Shown here: positions 1 to 12,894 of the stretch, piece by piece | Layout of the letters: every line of letters starts with the position of its first letter | Position numbering within the stretch: the first letter of the stretch is position 1 | Assembly (NCBI GenBank): GCA_949318235.1 | Contig: OX439137.1 | Coordinates: 1,994,909-2,058,908, forward strand | DNA from: Ecdyonurus torrentis | Taxonomy: Eukaryota > Arthropoda > Insecta > Ephemeroptera > Heptageniidae | DNA length: 64,000 nucleotides | Direction of reading: 5' to 3' | Translations under genes and position numbers: made by a program | Notes under the pieces: model-generated | Database searches by the model: none | The model's input: the letters and a program-made list of their open reading frames with translations, nothing else | Told to the model about the DNA's origin: nothing

Positions 1-186
1 GTCACGTGATAAAGTCAGCCAATCACAGTCACCGGTACATTGTGACGTCAGATAAGTTTTATTTCAACTGTCAACATGAAAATAAATAAAAATAAATACA
101 AAATCAACATGTTGGTGACTATGTCTTGGATAATAAGGTATGGTAATTATCAATCTAGTATTCTAAATGACTGCTTATATGTTTAG

Positions 187-340
187 TCAAAAAACGGAAA
201 AGCAATTGACCGGAAGAGGAAACCACGTGACGGTAAAAGTGGGAGGTAGCTCAGACCTAGCTTGCTGCGCACACCAACTTTTCTCCCACTTTTACCGTCA
301 CATGGTTTCCTATTCCGGAACTTCCTTTTCCGTTTTTTAG
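187..340. repeat. Hairpin MITE
   Basis: AAAAACGGAAAAGCAATTGA... and ...CTTCCTTTTCCGTTTTTTAG are inverted, with GGAAACCACGTGACGGTAAA and its inverse inside. Confidence 0.7.
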
Positions 341-429
341 AGTTAACATACGCACTCAATGATAAAAAAATTAGGTGCATAGGCTTAAGGGCTTTAACAT
401 TAACGTTATAGACTGAAGAGAATATCCAT

Positions 430-840
430 CTTGTGGCGAAAAAAAGGCCTATCCCTTTTTTTGTCAGTGGAAGCAAAAGGCCTATCTCGTATTTTGTTAG
501 TGGAATCAAAAGGTCTATCTCTAGCGCCATCTACATAACATTCGGGAACGAGATAGGCCTTTTGCTTCCACTGACAAAATACGAGATAGGCCTTTTGCTT
601 CCACTGACAAAATAAGAGATAGGCCTTTTGCTTCCACTGACAAAATACGAGATAGGCCTTTTGCTTCCACTGACAAAATGAGAGATAGGCCTTTTGCTTC
701 CACTGACAAAATACGAGATAGGCCTTTTGCTTCCACTGACAAAATAAGAGATAGGCCTTTTGCTTCCACTGACAAAATAAGAGATAGGCCTTTTGCTTCC
801 ACTGACAAAAAACGAGATAGGCCTTATGTTCGCAACAAGA
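430..840. repeat. 33-bp-repeat foldback MITE, copy 1 (expanded right arm)
   Basis: The unit is GAGATAGGCCTTTTGCTTCC followed by ACTGACAAAATAC (33 bp). The left arm has about two inverted units after TTGTGGCGAAAAAAAGGCC; the centre is AGCGCCATCTACATAACATT; the right arm has about eight units and ends CGCAACAAGATC. Because the unit is a multiple of three, long meaningless open frames run through it. Confidence 0.9.
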
Positions 841-1342
841 TCGAAATACACAATACACAATTTAAAAACAAAATAGACTGAAAATAAATTTTTATGTCAC
901 ACCATGTTTGTATAAAACCGAATAAAAAGATAAACACACTTTTCCATATGCACCAAATTAAATCTTAATTGTACACTAAATTTAGCACATTTAATGATAA
1001 ATTAATTTATTTGAGTAATTTTAAATGTAGAAAAAACATGGTACTCACATGAAGTATAAGTACTGTTGATCTAAAATTTTAAAATAATTATAAAAAAATA
1101 TTTATTAAAAAGCTATTATTAACATTTTAAATTTTTATTATTATTATTATTTTTTTAATTTTATTAAATTGCAAACATAAAAAACTTACCGTTTTATTAC
1201 AAAGTAAATTTCCACATACTTTGTTCTGGCAGCTCTCCTTGTACACTTGAGTTTCATTAGCAATCAAGCTCTTAAATTTGACAAAAAACAAATCAATATC
1301 ATAAAATATATAAAATATGTTATATACAAACTGCAAATCAAC
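840..1342. other. AT-rich intergenic/3' flank, nothing recognised
   Basis: No ORF, exon or clear repeat seen. It lies beyond the 3' end of the lectin gene. Confidence 0.5.
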
Positions 1343-2064
1343 TTTTACGGATAGTAAACGGCCACCCTGAAACTAATTTTCATCTTTATAACTTCAGCGA
1401 ATCCAAGTTTACGCTTTTTGCCATTTATTTGCATAGGGGGTGGAAAGGAGTGGTTTGCGAGTTTTTTTTAACAATGTTACATTTACAAGTAACATTTTTT
1501 TACTCTTTTCATCAAGTAAGGAATTTTTGTCACTATTGGTTATATATAGTAGAGACTCAGTTGTTGGCATGCTAACGACTTTTTACATGTTATTTAAATG
1601 GAAAAGGTCGATTTTCAATTGTTGGCACTTAGAGAAATATTGACTTGAGAGTATTTTTGATGCCACGATCGAGTCCAATCCTATACCCTGAGTATCCAAA
1701 TTTTCAATTTTCAAGTCTCTAGCTTTATTGGTTCAGGAGATAATAATTTTTTTAAGTTTTCACTAACCCATCTGCCAACAATTGAGACCTGCCAACAACT
1801 GAGTCTCTACCATAGATAACTCACCTGTAAAGTCCTCGATTAAAAAAAATGAAGTGCCAAATCGGTGTTTCTTATGACTAATTAATTATTAGCGAAGTTA
1901 TCATGAGCAGTAAAAATGTGAAACTTTACACATTTACTGTCCGATATGTGCACATTACGAGGGTGTTGGTCTTAATTTTTTTCCAAAGTCGTACTGTGGT
2001 GATATTACGATGTAAAGTTGAAAAATACAACAATCCTGGTGGCCGTTTACTATCCGTAAAAGTC
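1343..2064. mobile_element. 722-bp non-autonomous element with 25-bp TIRs
   Basis: CTTTTACGGATAGTAAACGG then CCACC at 1343 is mirrored at 2040-2064. A second inverted pair (GTAGAGACTCAGTTGTTGGC at ~1549 and its inverse at ~1791-1810) lies inside. No transposase-like ORF. Confidence 0.7.
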
Positions 2065-2251
2065 GTTAATATATTTTTTCGTTACATCAAAACTAACTAT
2101 GTTTTGGATTTCGGAATACTTTTTATTTTAATTCCTGTTAACATATTTAAAATATGTCGCGTATATTTTTTTAAGCTTGCTATTTTCTAAGATATTTGTG
2201 AATATTTGTTTGTGTATAAAACTCTAAAAAAAGCTCTGAAATGCACTAACA

Positions 2252-2663
2252 CTTAAATCCCTTGTCAAGTTACTTTTTTATAAATTAGAATACTAGGTTG
2301 ACAAATTTCATACCTTATTATCCATGAAACAGAAACCAACGCGTTGATTTTGCATTTATATACATTTATTTTTATTTTGACTCATTTATTTATTTTTATT
2401 AAGTATCTGACGTCACAATGTATCGCCGCAAATCACAGTCACTGCTCTGGTCACATGATAAAATTAAGAACCTCCCTCAAGTTTTTTACCCCTATCACAG
2501 CCCCATCGGTACATTGTGACGTCAGATACGTGATATAACAGTCAAAATAAAATTAAATACAAAATCAATGTGTTGGTGTCTAATTCATGGATAATAAGCT
2601 ATTGTAATTATCAATCTAGTATTCTAAATGATAAAAAAGTAACTTGAAAAGGCATTTAAAGTT
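2252..2663. repeat. Foldback MITE family A (CRE-bearing, ~400 bp)
   Basis: Palindromic element: CCTTGTCAAGTTACTTTTTT at one end and its inverse at the other, with ATCTGACGTCACAATGTA and its inverse in the stem. Other copies: 1-168 (cut by the window start), 7868-7995 (partial), 11526-11882, 28554-28952, 28960-29190 (partial) and 33441-33844. Confidence 0.85.
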
Positions 2664-3024
2664 AAAAGAAGAACTCTACTGTATTTTCACAATAATGTTT
2701 TGTATATTATTGATTTCCAGCACAACAAACTCTTTGATATTTAAATGAAATTAAGTAAATATAAAAAATAAATATTGTTTCAAAAAAAGTTTAACCAATA
2801 TTTTTAATTTTAATAAAGTTTCTAACTTTACTTAAACTTAGTTCTATAATTTAAATTTCCACATTTACATACAATCTTGAAAGTGTAATAACTTAAATAT
2901 TTGATCGTGTTTTCACATGTTTGACATATATAGCAAATCTTTTAGGTAACATTTCATCATTATCTTCTGTAAAATTATAATTAGCGACCGTCTAGTTTGC
3001 GAGATATCAGTTTATCAATTATTA

Positions 3025-3690
3025 ACGTAGAACACCTTCAAAAAAAAAATTGTATAATATCATAACAAACCTGAAAATAAAACATTGATTTAGCCAAAGT
3101 CATTGATTTCTTCTTTATTTTCCATGTACCGCAACGAAATCATAAAATTTCAGAACTATACACTGAAAAATGCATTACTAAAATTGAAATATATTCATTT
3201 CGTTTCGGTACAAAATTGCACGAGCGGGCAATGACGTCACAGCTCGCCTGATCCACGCGCGCGTAAAACAAGTAAGCTGTGACGTCAATGACCACTCGCG
3301 CCATTTTGTGAATAGAAAATAAATTTGAAATAAATGACTCCGGACCATGGATATATAAACAGGATAGGAAGCTATTATTAAAAAAACGGTCCCTTAATGA
3401 TGTAATTCAAATTTTTGCCACAACAATACAAGAATACAAAGTTACGTATAAAATTGGCGCTGTAGTCTATGCGTGAAATTTAAAATTCACACACAGACTA
3501 CAGCGCCACTTACATTTTACATGTTGATTGTTGTGGTGAAAATTTGAACTACATCAACAAGGGTTCTTTTTTAGTATAGAGCAATAACACAGGAGCTCAC
3601 CGAACCTGCTCCGGACAAATCAATGTTGATTTTTAGGTTTCATAGTGTATTACACAACTTTTTTTTTTTTTTAAAGTGTTCTATTTCTTT
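3025..3690. repeat. Foldback MITE family B copy interrupted by another MITE
   Basis: The left arm ends about 3360 and the right arm resumes about 3605 (CGGACAAATCAATGTTGATT). Between them (about 3370-3580) is a second palindromic MITE with AACGGTCCCTTAATGATGTA... and ACTACAGCGCCACTTACATT inverted about its centre. Confidence 0.7.
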
Positions 3691-3711
3691 AAAATTTTGC
3701 ACTCTTTATTC

Positions 3712-3986
3712 TTATTGGATGAAATGCCTCACCTCACACATGTAAAAATTGTTCGTGTTGCATTTGTGAAGTACGAGACCTGATCTAGCAACATGCCGTT
3801 CTTTGTGAGCAAACCTGACTGCCACACAATTATCAGAACTAAGAGAATCTGCTTGGTAGATATGAACCCACATATCAGGAGAGTTATTGATCAGTTCACT
3901 TGACTGACACCACCAATATTTCTCATAACAATCATAGTAGGTGCCGCCACTCCAGTAAAATCTTTCTTCATTAACATCCACACTTC
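3712..3986 (-). CDS. C-type lectin gene, last exon: CTLD 4 C-terminal half and stop
   Basis: 275 nt after TGATTACAG; two leftover bases complete the codon from 5876. It encodes FYWSGGTYYDCYEKYWWCQS, then DNCVAVRF, and ends NFYMCEVRHFIQ-stop. The W-x-G-G...W-W-C and final C-E identify the CTLD, but the EPN/QPD site is absent. AATAAA lies immediately after the stop on the minus strand, so this is the 3' end of the gene. The lectin gene therefore spans at least 58.7 kb. Confidence 0.85.
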
Positions 3987-4339
3987 CTGTAATCAGAAAT
4001 ATGATAAATACACACTATAGCTTGTTCTGTAAAGTAAAGTAAATCTCAACAACAGTGATTGGCTGACCAACAAAATACGACACATTCATTGGTTGATCTT
4101 GTTTTTTGAGCTAACAAAATTAACAAAAATTGAGTCACATGAAGAGCATGGAACTTTTTTTGTGTGAAGTTTCTTTCATTCTTATCAAGTTCAAAGTTCT
4201 AAACGAAGAAATAACAAGGATCGACCATATGTATAAACGTAGTAAACAGGTAACGAAGTCATAATCAGCTGTTATAACAAAGGAACATATCGACACAAAA
4301 GTTGCGCCGGAAGTCTGACTTTGCAGAACGAGCTTATAT

Positions 4340-4860
4340 AATAATAAGCGTTGAAAATCTTGTCCACAGTTTTGCAATGCTTTAAGTATTGTAGAATCAA
4401 CGGCTATGACGTCACTAAACGTTGATAATCTAACGATAAAAACGATAATGACGTCACAAGCGTTAGAATCACAATGAAATAAATGTTAGAAATCAATGAC
4501 TTCGGCCAAATCAACGTTAATTTTTAGGTTTGTTAAGATATTACACAACTTTTTTTGTTAAAGGTGTTCTATGCCTTTAATTATTGTAGAATCAACGGTT
4601 ATGACGTCACTAAAAGTTGACAATCTTACGATAAAAACGTAAATGACGTCACAAGCGTTAGAATCACAATGGAATAAACGTTAACCTTGTCCGTTACATA
4701 TCTATGATTTTTCTATTTAGTCCCGACGCTTGTGACGTCACTAACGTTGTTATTGTTGAAATATCAACGTTTAGTGACGTCATAACCGTTGATTACACAA
4801 TACTTAAAGCTTTGCAAAACTGTGTATAAGCTTTTCAACGTGCATTTTTTTAGTGTATAA
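4340..4860. repeat. Foldback MITE family C (four-CRE type), compound copy
   Basis: ATCAACGGCTATGACGTCAC and ACGTTGATAATCTAACGATA repeat in both orientations; six TGACGTCA octamers lie between 4408 and 4775. A family B half-copy (4490-4582) is inserted in it. The upstream ~4080-4340 sequence is duplicated nearly exactly at 41290-41610. Confidence 0.75.
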
Positions 4861-5488
4861 AAAAGAGTTTTGCTTTATTTCACTTATTGAATGACTATTA
4901 CAGGAGAATGCTCTTTCAATGTCAGTTTTAAAAAAACTTTTAGGTGGTTTTTAAAATACGTCATTAAAACTGCTATAACTTTTATTCCAATAAAATATTC
5001 ATTATTTCTGCTCACATCTCTATAGCTAAAATATTGGTGCATCATATATATTATTTTGAAACATTTTTTTTTGTAAATATGCCAACTTTTAGTCAAATTT
5101 GTAATGAATTAACAAAGAAGTAAATGAGGGAATCGGAAAAATTCAAGATCAACGTTTAAAATTTAAATCAATAATTCTTTACCTAGAAATAAATAAAAAT
5201 CGTTATCATGACGAGAATTTTATTAATTTTCCAAACCACCTCAGTTATTTACATAATATATAAACTCTTATTATGTCACGAAAAATAATTGGATTTTTTT
5301 TTCTTAATGTTGATTCTAGCTATTTTAAAAAGTACTAAAAGTGTTTAGAAATCTGACAACGATGGACCACACAAATCTTTATCACTGAAATAAGTCATTT
5401 AAAACATGAATTTTGCTTCATTGGAACAACATAAAACTTTTTTTTTTTTTAATATGAACTACTTTTATAAAACAAATAACAAACCTTT
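4861..5488. other. AT-rich lectin intron, nothing recognised
   Basis: Only short chance frames on either strand; no splice-bounded exon with lectin character. Confidence 0.5.
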
Positions 5489-5838
<350 letters not shown>

Positions 5839-5875
5839 TATATATATATATATATATATATTCATTTATTGTTAC

Positions 5876-5978
5876 CTTTATATTTCATAACCAAATAATT
5901 TAATTTGGGTCCATTAATTTGGTCCACTAATTTCATTCCCAAAGCTTTGCATTCGCACCAAGCCGTATTTAAATCCAC
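5876..5978 (-). CDS. C-type lectin gene, exon: CTLD 4 N-terminal half
   Basis: 103 nt between ATTATGCAG and GTAACA, encoding [20 protein letters not shown] and then INGPKLNYL. Same length and phase as the other N-half exons. A TA-associated foldback MITE ends about 40 bp beyond the donor. Confidence 0.75.
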
Positions 5979-6179
5979 CTGCATAATAAAATATATATTT
6001 ATATACAGCATTCGTAACTGTCATATCAAATTCTTGCCAAATAATATTAAAATTTCACTTAAAATAAATTCAACTTGGTTGTGGCAAAATAGGCTTATGT
6101 GTCTTTTTGTTCAAATTATTATTAATGAAATTTATTTCAAAATTATAATCATTTTAAATGTTTTTTTAACATTTTAATG

Positions 6180-6530
6180 TTATGTTATAAATTTTCAAAT
6201 TGTATCTCAAAATCTAAAAAGAAAACATCGAAATTTTATGATGACATTTGAAAGTTAACAGTAACAGCTACCTATGATAAAATTTTCAGAACCCGTGACC
6301 ATCAGATAAGAGAGAAATTAATTATTGAAATTAACATGGGCTCTTATGGGACTAAAACTTCAAAAAATCATAATTAAAAATCTAGCATGGTGACCCCCCA
6401 AAATTTTTACATTTTTGAAAATACCTAATCCTAATGTATCACTGGGCAAAATTTCAGATTTTTCTGTCTTTACAACTTTTTAGTCAAATCCCGCAGTACC
6501 TGATTTCACGCCTTAACCGAGATAAATATA
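6180..6530. repeat. Repeat family E (~330 bp)
   Basis: Contains TGTATCTCAAAATCTAAAAA, ACATGGGCTCTTATGGGACT and AAATCCCGCAGTACCTGATT. Other copies: 8484-8805, 33845-34030 (partial), 37120-37447, 37587-37925 (inverted) and 55470-55930 (interrupted near 55560-55710). Confidence 0.8.
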
Positions 6531-7477
6531 GACCAGTTAAATAATACATCTTATGGAATTATTAATAATAGCTAATTTAAAGAAATAGGCCAGAAAAACA
6601 TGAGCATTTATATCACAAAAAACTTGATGGGACTTACATAAATAGCTTTAGTTTGTCTCAAAACTCAACAGTATCCCCGTAGCAGTGATCAGAAATGTTG
6701 ATTTATGCAACCCGCATAACATTTTCATACAAATTTTGCATGTTTCTGACGTCATAAACATGAATTTTCACTCAAATTGCATACTTTACAGTTTTTTTTA
6801 CGTTCTCTCGTGGGGCTACATTAACATTGTGGTAATAATTGTCATCAGTTTTGAAGATCCCATTTTGTGTTTATAAATTAAAAAGCACATGTTGTTTTAT
6901 GTGGTCTATAAGTTGTTTTTCAGTTTTTTAGGCTATTTAAAATAAAATAGTAATTTGTTATAAATTGTTAAAATGTGTTATTTTAGCTGCTCATGAGTAC
7001 TGAAATTTGTTGATTTTAAATATTTTATTATTTTAACGGAAATAACACAGTAGATCGATTACTCGCGCGTCACTTATAGCAAATCACAAAGAAGTATGCG
7101 TTTTGTAAGTAAGTGTTTTGTGATATAAATGCTTATAATTTTCTCTGGTATATTTCTTTAACAAAATATGGTTATTTTTTTTAAATTAAGTATTATAGAA
7201 TAATAATAATTAATAAAAATATATTATCATCCAATTTAAGTTCACAAGGAAACTGCAAAAACACCACAAGAATATCCCTGGAAATTAGTTCAAATTTAAA
7301 AACGTTTTATTATATACATACCATTGTTAAGCTAAAATAGAATGTTTCCTCTTTTAATTTTACTGTGACTCCTAAAACAAAATTATAAGAAAGATATTTA
7401 TCATCTTCACAAAAGAAAAAAAATATCACCTTAGTTTTAGTTGCACAAAAAGTGTATTTGAATATATTTATATTCCT

Positions 7478-7860
7478 TTTTTTTTTTGCTTGCCATATTA
7501 TGTTATCGTGCTATACACCAATCCCAGTCCCAGTCAAGACATTGTCTTATCGACAGGTAAGGACTTTCCAATTAATGGAAAAGCACACATGGACTAACAA
7601 AAGTACACAGCCTGGCATTCGCCAGAATAGCCTAGAGAAACCGTGGAAACGTCTAGGTAGGCTGGTCGGTGCAATCACATCAATCATGCACCTCCACGAA
7701 TACTGTGCGTCGTCATGGAATGCATGTAAACATACATCGTGCAACGTGTTGTGCTCTCACACTTGACGTACGCACCCAGCAGTGGCTCCAACCTATACTA
7801 GGTGAGGAGTACAGAGTTGCGAGTCAGCTGCCTTCACCACTCGGCCATACCAGCTCGTAT
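7478..7860 (-). mobile_element. tRNA-derived SINE
   Basis: On the minus strand the head has a perfect pol III box A, TGGCCGAGTGG (7837-7847), of tRNA-Leu/Ser type and a weaker box B GGTTGGAGCCAC (7782-7793). A ~270-bp body follows and the 3' end is ATGGCAAGC plus an A-run (7478-7489). A 3' fragment of the same family, GCTTGCCATTGTGTTAATTA, is at about 50250-50330. Confidence 0.75.
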
Positions 7861-8004
7861 ACATAATATCCATGAATTAGATACTAATATATTGATTTTG
7901 TATTTATTTGTATTTATTTTCTTTTTGACTGTTACAGCTCGGATCTGACGTCACAATGTACCGATGGGGTCGTGATAGGGGTAACACAAATGTTTAAATA
8001 CGTC

Positions 8005-8400
8005 GTTTGAAAGAGAAAAAGTATTAAATAAACTTAGCATGCGGACAATGACCTTGAAAATTGACGTTTGATTTAATAAAAGAAGAATTAAAAAAATTAA
8101 ATTCTCAGCCTTTTTGATGACTATGACGTCATTTACAACTTAATTTCGATTGTCTTCTGGATTACATGTGACTGCTACAAATTAAAAAAAATTAAAGGCC
8201 AACGAACGCCTTACAACAATGGGATCATCTGCAATCCAGAAGACAATCGAAATTCAAATGTTAAGAAATGACGTCACAATTGACAAAGGCTTGAGAATTG
8301 AAAATTTTTAATTATTCTGTTATTAAATAAAACGTCAATTATCCAAGTAATTGCCTATGCCAAGTTTATCTACTACTTTTACTTTTTCTATAATGACGTA
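8005..8400. repeat. Foldback MITE with two CRE octamers
   Basis: Arms contain AAGTATTAAATAAACTTAGC, TGACGTCATTT and CGATTGTCTTCTGGATTACA, mirrored by CAATCCAGAAGACAATCGAA, TGACGTCACAATT and CCAAGTTTATCTACTACTTT. Confidence 0.75.
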
Positions 8401-9380
8401 GTCGAAAATAGGGGTAATTTTCGTGTACACTTCCTCATTTTTTCTAAATGAACTAAATTGATTAAGGATTGTATTCAGATGGCTTGTATCTCAAAATCTA
8501 AAAATAAAACTTCTAAATTTTATGATGCCATTTGAAAGTTAACAGTAACAGCTACCTATGATAAAATTTTCAGAACCCGTGACCATCAGATAAGAGAGAA
8601 ATTCATTATTGAAATTAACATGGGCTCTTATGGGACTAAAACTTTAAAAAATCATAATTTAAAATCTAGCATGGTGACCCCCCAAAATTTTTACATTTTT
8701 GAAGATACCTAATCCTAATGTATCACTGTACAAAATTTCAGATTTTTCTGTCTTTACAACTTTTTAGTCAAATCCCGCAGTACCTGATTTCCCACCTTAA
8801 TTAAAATTACGTTGAAACCAATAATATAATGTCTAGGTTTTTACCTTTCATGTTATTTTCAGTATTTTTTTGAAGTTTCGAAGAAATGTCCTGTAAAAAT
8901 ATTTCTAATTAGTTTTGTTTTAAATAATATTTATTTTAAATCAAAACTTAAAGTGCATTTGAGTAACCTTATATTAACCTTTTTTTGTATATTTTTTTAC
9001 AAAGATTTAAAATTTTATACATGAATAATTGTTATTTTCATAAAGAAAAATTTTATTTAGGTGTTGCATTTATTTGTAATTACAATTAATTAATATTTAA
9101 AAAAAAATGATGTTAAGAAATTCAAAATTAAATCAATTAAACATATCTTAAAAAAAGAAAGAAGAAAAAGAATGAAACTCATTTCCATTATTCAACCACT
9201 ATTGTATTTTTCTTATATACTGTACAGTATATTATTTATAGATATATATATATAATTGGAAATGGACTTGTTGGAAAAATAATTTTTCTTGAATAGCATT
9301 CTCAAATTATATTATTTCAAGGTTTTTATATATTTTAAATCTATTTTCACAGTTTTAAAAAGGAGCAAGAGATGGGCAGT

Positions 9381-9382
<2 letters not shown>

Positions 9383-9467
<85 letters not shown>
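9383..9467 (+). repeat. (GA)n microsatellite
   Basis: An 85-bp pure GA run at the left border of a family F MITE. Confidence 0.97.
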
Positions 9468-9470
<3 letters not shown>

Positions 9471-9494
9471 GAAGGCTGTGTATTTTGTGTGTAG

Positions 9495-9850
9495 AATTTT
9501 GCTTGATTTAATGATAAACCCTTCAAACAACATGTGCGTTTTAATGAATGAACACGAAATGGAATCTTCAAAACTGATGACAATTTTTACCGGAATGTTA
9601 ATGTAGCCCCACGAGAGAGCGTGAAAAAACTGTAAAGTATGCAATTTGCATGAAAATTCATGTTTATGACGTCAGAAACATGCAAAAATTAGTTTGAAAA
9701 TGTTGTGCGCGTTGCATAAATCGAATTTTCTAATCTCTGCTACGGAGCTACAGTTGGGATTTAAGACAAACTAATGTTATTTATGTCTATCCCATCAAGT
9801 GTTTTGTGATATAAATGCTTATGTTTTTCACCGGTCTATTCCTTTAAAGG
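9495..9850. repeat. MITE family F (TTTAAAGGcATAGACCA ends)
   Basis: Contains AACACGAAATGGGATCTTCA-like sequence, TGTAGCCCCACGAGAGAGCG, TTTATGACGTCAGAAACATG and ends GTCTATTCCTTTAAAG. Other copies: 6550-6955 (inverted), 30245-30597, 39333-40375 (interrupted) and 63783-64000 (cut by the window end). Ends abut TTAA-like sequence, as in piggyBac-type MITEs. Confidence 0.8.
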
Positions 9851-10549
9851 CGTAGAACACCTTAAAAAAAAAGTTGAGTAATATTTCAAGAAACCTGAAA
9901 ATCAACATTGATTTGACCAGAGTCTTTTATTTCTAATTTATTTTCCATTCACAAAATGACGCGAGTGTTCACTGACGTCACAGCTGGCCTGTTTTACTCG
10001 CGCGTAAAACAGGCCAGCTGTGTTTACCTGATTTTTATTTTTATTTATTTATTTATTTTTTGCTCATTATTATTTTTATAACATATGTCCTTGAGGTACT
10101 AATTCAACCTGTTAACAGCATCAATGCTCTTAAAAAAATTCCTTATAGTATTTTTAAACTGGCAAAATGAATCATTTTCCTTTACTGGCCAATTTTATTT
10201 AGCGCTCAATTATTGCGTCAACTTTAACATGAATAAAACCATTCCATACAAATTAACTAGAAAATTATTTTTAGTACAAAAATAATGGTGACTTGGTATT
10301 AAATAGATTAAAAGAAATAAGGATATACTTACAACATTTAAGCAACGAGTATCAGGACATTGCAATTTCGGACACTAAAATTAAAGAAATAATTAGTTTT
10401 TGGTATATGCATGATCAATTATCAAACTATTTTAAAAATACTAACATAAATTATGTTTTTTCTTTGTGTATATAAGCATAGTTTCAATTTTAAGTATATA
10501 AAATATAATTTTATGCGTTAGTCTTTTTTTTTTTTTTTTTTTTTTTTTA

Positions 10550-11015
10550 TTTCAGCGATACTATAACGATTGTTTTTCGATAACGATTGATTTTCGATAA
10601 CGATAACTATAAATTATATTGTAGGTATAATATAAATATATATCAAGTCTTCCGGAAACAAATGTCATTGTAGATTTTGTTTTTTTTTTGTGATGCGACC
10701 TTGAATCTTACCTGTTCTGTTCATAGAGCTCATAGTCGCATGGCAAAAAAACTCTACAGCGATATTTCTATCCGGAAGAACTGATATACTTTTTAAATAT
10801 TTGGTAATATTTTTATATTTTCTGTGCATTTTTTTTACTTTTGTGTGTATTTGTTCTTATTTTTGGAGCAAAAAAGTATCTTTATAGATGCGACGATAAT
10901 ATCGTCAATTTTTGTTAATCTATAACGAATTTTTTTTTAAAATTGTTAATCTATAATGTTTTGTTAATCGATTATCGTTATAGTATCGTTATCATATTTA
11001 CGTTTATCGAACCCA
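10550..11015. repeat. Foldback of CGATAACGAT repeats
   Basis: TACTATAACGATTGTTTTTCGATAACG-type repeats (read in pieces of GATAACGAT) at 10558-10615 mirror GATTATCGTTATAGTATCGT at 10965-11000. The centre has a TTCCGGA / TCCGGAAG pair at about 10650 and 10775. Confidence 0.7.
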
Positions 11016-11125
11016 AGACTACATTTTTTTTTTACAGATTTTATATAAACGTTATAAGAAAGTGTCGGTTGTAAGATTTAAAAAATATATATTTAAATTT
11101 TTTTTATTTATCTAATTTTTTTTAC

Positions 11126-11379
11126 CTCGCAAGTGAAGAAATACTCTCTGCCACATCTAACATCTTCAAGTTCATAAAATTCTTTATCTCTTAATTTTAG
11201 TATTATACAATTTTCTTCTCCATGTAAATTGTTAGGTTCAGCTGGTGGCCATTTTGTATCCCAATTTCTCCATATTAATTGATTTGAAATTTTGTCTGCA
11301 GTTGAACACCATTCCCAACTTGAGTGACAGCCTAAGTTACTACCGCTAGTCCACAGATCTAACGATGTCGCTTTTACAT
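11126..11379 (-). CDS. C-type lectin gene, exon: CTLD 3 C-terminal half (EPN type)
   Basis: 254 nt between TATTTCAG and GTAAAA; the two leftover bases complete the codon from 29934. It encodes LDLWTSGSNLGCHSSWEWCS, then WPPAEPNNLHGEENC, and ends EYFFTCE. The EPN triplet, Glu-Asn-Cys and terminal C-E are intact, so calcium-dependent sugar binding is plausible. The frame contains no stop. Confidence 0.85.
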
Positions 11380-11525
11380 CTGAAATAATTGATTTAAAAT
11401 AAATCTATTTTTTTTCCTGTATCTGTATGTCAGTCTTGAAGTCGTTAAAGCCATAGACCACTTTTTTTTTAATAATAAAAAATAAGAGTACATACATAAG
11501 TCCACACTTAAACAACAAAATGTTT

Positions 11526-11882
11526 TAAAATCCCTTGTCAACTTACTTTTTTGATAATACTAGATTATATAATTACCATACCTTAATATACGTTGATTTT
11601 GAATTTTTTATTTTTTTCATTTTGACGATTGTTTTACGTATATGACGTCACAATGTACCGATGGGGCCGTGATAGGGGTAAAGAACTTGAACAATAATCA
11701 CATGTCCAGAGCGATGACTGTGATTGGCGGTGGTACATTGTGACGTCAGATACGTGAAATAACCGTCAAAATAAAAATAATTACAAAATAAAGGTGATAG
11801 GTCTAATTCATGGATAATAAGGTATGTTAATTATAATCTAGTATTCTAAATTATAAAAAAGTAACTTGACAAGGACTTTAAT
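11526..11882. repeat. Foldback MITE family A copy
   Basis: AAATCCCTTGTCAACTTACT at the left, GTAACTTGACAAGGACTTTA at the right; the stem carries two TGACGTCA octamers and a GATGGGGCCGTGATAGGGGT centre. Confidence 0.85.
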
Positions 11883-12629
11883 GAACAAATACGAAATATG
11901 AGGTTCGAAATTGTTGACAATTTTTAGTAGAATGTTAATGAAGCCCTACGCTACGAGATAGCGTGAAAATACTGTAAGTATGCAACATAAGTGACTATTA
12001 TGACGTCACAGTCCAAGCGCGCGGAAACAGGCAAGCTATGACGTCATAAAAATGCACTTTACATTTTGGGAATTCTTAGTATCTAAATTTTTAAGTCCCT
12101 ATAGCTTTATTGGTTGAGGAGATATAGGGTGTATGCATTCATGTTAAAGTCGACGCCATGTTGGATAACTCAATAACATGGGTGGCATAGGAAAAAAACT
12201 CATTTTGCCAGTTTAAAACCACTATGCAATATTTTTGAGAGCATTGATGTTGTAAATATGTTGAATTAGTATCTCAAGTATGTGAGAAAAATAACAATTA
12301 GCAAAAAATTAACCAATTTTCCAAAGAAATTTGGCTTAAATGAAGTTTGTCCTATACTGAGCAATGTTATTCACTACTCCAGTATGGCCTCCAAGTGCAT
12401 TAAATATGACGTCATCCGCATACACCCTATATATATTTTGAAGTTTTCACCAACCCATCTGTCAACAGTTAGGACCTGATAAGAACTGGCTACTGATCAC
12501 GTTCCTGAGATTCTATATTATTGTCCTATCTAAAAAAACTACGTTCCCTTATTGTTTGTAGTTTAATATCCACCACATGAATAAAGAATACATAAATGTT
12601 ATATTTGGCACCACTGTCTTGGCCAACAT

Positions 12630-12635
12630 CATTTG
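12630..12635. repeat. Left target-site duplication CATTTG
   Basis: CATTTG immediately precedes the AGTAGATATAG terminus and is repeated directly after the other terminus. Six bases is the usual Polinton integrase stagger. Confidence 0.95.
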
Positions 12636-12894
12636 AGTAGATATAGAGGGCCGCACCAGAATGTGTGGAGCAGTGTGGAGCCTGTGTGGAGCTGTGTGGA
12701 GCTGTGTGGAGCATGTGGATACTCGCGTACGTACACGAGGTTCAAAAACAAAATGGCGGCAATTTTGTGTGGAGCTGTGTGGAGCAGACTGATTCTCGCG
12801 TACGTCCACGAGGTAATAAACCAAGATGGCGGCGATATGGGCGTGGCAGGTTCGTATTAGCGTACGTACACGAGGTAAAAACCAAGATGGCGTC
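12636..12894. repeat. Polinton left terminal inverted repeat (259 bp)
   Basis: The sequence is the inverse complement of 28017-28275, without a difference that I could find by eye. It starts with AGTAGATATAGAGGGCCGCA, then holds a cluster of TGTGTGGAGC decamers (about 12661-12711), then three of the subterminal repeat units that contain CGTACGTACACGAGGT and AAGATGGCG-like motifs. Similarity to the right end continues weakly beyond 12894 as further degenerate units. Confidence 0.95.

Noticed and set aside
406..881. Several overlapping frames of 60-150 codons with an 11-residue repeat ([11 protein letters not shown] type)
   Set aside because: They are produced by the 33-bp repeat unit of a foldback MITE, open in several frames and on both strands, with no gene context.
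7324..7375. Possible lectin exon (acceptor TTTTAG, donor GTATGT, VTVKLKEETFYFSLTM)
   Set aside because: Good splice borders but the phase does not fit the neighbouring exons and there is no Cys or lectin signature.
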